Assembly (NCBI GenBank): GCA_014529385.2
Contig: CM043953.1
Span: 99,809,342 to 99,873,341, forward strand
Direction of reading: 5' to 3'
Length of the DNA stretch: 64,000 bases
Source: Adiantum capillus-veneris
Taxonomy: Eukaryota; Streptophyta; Polypodiopsida; Polypodiales; Pteridaceae
Under the pieces are notes generated by a model. The model had not been told where the DNA came from, did no database searches, and saw nothing but the letters and a program-made list of their open reading frames with translations. A program made the translations under genes and the position numbers. Below, piece by piece: positions 62,778 to 64,000 of this stretch. The stretch's first letter is position 1. The number at the start of each line of letters is the position of its first letter.

Positions 62778-62964
62778 TGGGGGGAAGAATCCCCATGCTT
62801 GTGTGCAGGAAGAGGGAATGAGAAGGGGAGGGAGGACAATATTGGGGGAAACCCATCACCAAGAAAGAGCCTCTTGTGTGTGTCTCTTTATTACTTTTGT
62901 ATAAGAGAAATCAAGGGTTATTGAGTTAGAGATGGGCGGTCAGCCAGTTGCTTGAACCCTAACA
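62778..62964 (-). repeat. 5' LTR of the outer copia element
   Basis: 187 bp. The reverse complement starts TGTTAGGGTTCAAGC and ends TTCCCCCCA, followed in element orientation by AGTGGTATCAAAGC, a tRNA-Met-type primer site. It pairs with 48029-48210. Confidence 0.85.
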
Positions 62965-64000
62965 AAGATATCTGCTCAACCAGAAAAAAAACATAAGCTA
63001 CATTATTCTTGCAAAAACACACCTTATGAGTGACTCACTAGAACAAACAACCCCAATTGCTAAACCACATTATAGTTTACATAAAGGAAGACAAAATGAC
63101 TTTTTTTTTTTTGGGGGTTGCAATTGCCTATGAGGAAGACCTCTCCTAAGATAGACTCTTTGACAACCATGCATATGGTGATGCTACCATCCCCTCCTCA
63201 TGTGAACCCACCTTTGTGATGGAAAAAGAGGAGCTTGACTGGGAGAAGTAACATAAGGCACTGTATATGACCCTATTTGTGTGAGCTATAATATATTGAT
63301 CTATATGTATTTAGCCTTTGAGTTACCACTCTAATGCGTCCTTGGAGATCTAGATAAAAAGATACTACTAGCCCACCAAATCCTCTTGGAGTGTAGTCCT
63401 CGTGTATGCTCACTCCCATTGGTATCCCTCTAACCGGAGTCCTCTCTTCAGGCTTCTGGTATCTCTCTGTCAATAACATGTTATACCTCCCTTATGCCAC
63501 ATGCTCCAATCATCTAGGTTATGCATATGATGGTATGTTGCAATCTCAGACTAAAATATGTATCTTCATTGATGGGCTAGCATGTACACCATAGGCTCCA
63601 AACCACTAGTCCATGGGATAGCCAATTGATATGACCGTCCATCCCTATAAGATTGTGCTCTTGTTCTCTCTATGGGCCCATTGAACTCATGGCATGCACG
63701 ACCATCTATGCTCTACTCGAATCTGTGTGAGGTCATCATCTAAGAAGATAGGATCCCTAGCTAGTGTGCATAGGATCACCTCTTTTGCATAAAAGAGGCA
63801 CACTTCATCTCATTGTTGAATTGTAGAATGAGATCTCTCTTTTTAGTTGTGTCTTTGTAAGGATTTATCTAGAATTGGAAACTTTATAGTAATTTGATTT
63901 GGTTTAGAGCAAGAGGTCCTACAAATTAGTGTTGATTACTCATTTTAGATAGTACAAACTTGAAAACTAATGCAGATTGACCGTTCAGATAGCATATCTA
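62965..64000. other. Unrecognised right end of the window
   Basis: No LTR ends or retroelement motifs are visible. A minus-strand frame at 63273-63479 (ERYQKPEERTPVRGIPMG, YTPRGFGGLVVSFYLD) and a + frame at 63406-63594 overlap; neither is recognised. A T11 run lies near 63102. Confidence 0.4.

Larger units (their letters stand above)
48029..62964 (-). mobile_element. Outer copia element, minus strand, split by a 12.7-kb insertion (TSD AAGAT)
   Basis: It is flanked by AAGAT at 48024-48028 and 62965-62969. In element orientation: 5' LTR 62964-62778, primer site TGGTATCAAAGC (about 62775-62764), leader to about 62225, the C-terminal half of RT with YMDDM, RNase H down to 61180, the insertion at 48444-61174, the RNase H tail 48443-48303, a polypurine tract, and the 3' LTR 48210-48029. 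RNase H reads ...HIKVRYHV on the right side and VIRDNLVSKHIEL on the left, so removing the insertion and one ACATG copy restores continuity. Gag, protease, integrase and RT fingers are absent, so it is itself internally deleted. Confidence 0.88.

Noticed and set aside
62289-62924. 211-codon + frame
   Set aside because: Begins in a (TG)n run and ends in an LTR; antisense to the copia leader.

Overview
The window is nuclear DNA from a land plant with a large, retrotransposon-rich genome. It holds one recognisable protein-coding host gene, a long spliced gene related to Arabidopsis IDM1/ROS4, on the + strand in ten proposed exons between 13973 and 46686. Almost everything else is LTR retrotransposon (Ty1/copia and Ty3/gypsy chromovirus), plus one LINE, one MULE-like relic, small palindromic insertions and many (CT/GA)n microsatellites. 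Very long TE-packed introns and deep nesting fit a fern or gymnosperm better than a compact angiosperm, but the sequence alone does not fix the species.

Layout. 1-2720: ends and fragments of copia and gypsy elements on both strands. 2721-5770: microsatellites, a T15/G45 run, a GGTCAAG minisatellite and a tRNA-like relic; unrecognised minus-strand reading frames lie at 3.5-4.6 kb. 6016-8870: decayed LINE (minus). 9180-11563: decayed MULE-like transposase ending in a SWIM zinc finger. 11564-13846: short repeats and old LTR pieces. 13973-19485: first six exons of the IDM1-like gene (Agenet-like region, a long repeat-bearing linker, DUF7028-like module, TDBD, two PHD fingers). 19486-45677: one 26.2-kb intron with canonical GT/AG ends, filled with nested elements. 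45678-46686: last four exons, encoding the GNAT acetyltransferase. 46687-47480: probable 3' UTR containing an unexplained open frame. 48029-62964: a nested stack. A minus-strand copia element (TSD AAGAT) is split by a second LTR element (48444-61174, TSD ACATG), which is split by a gypsy chromovirus (51880-60504), whose 5' LTR carries a MITE. 62965-64000: unrecognised.

Biology. The host gene should encode a nuclear PHD-PHD-GNAT histone acetyltransferase of the class that, in Arabidopsis, protects loci from DNA hypermethylation by promoting active demethylation. Its own primary transcript must cross a 26-kb intron of silenced-type repeats. Most retroelement frames are broken, and several breaks are TAG where related copies have CAG (Gln), as expected from deamination of methylated CHG sites. 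A recurrent non-autonomous copia family keeps Gag, a protease with an altered active site and only the short RT-RNase H connector. Matching target-site duplications let the order of several insertions be read directly.
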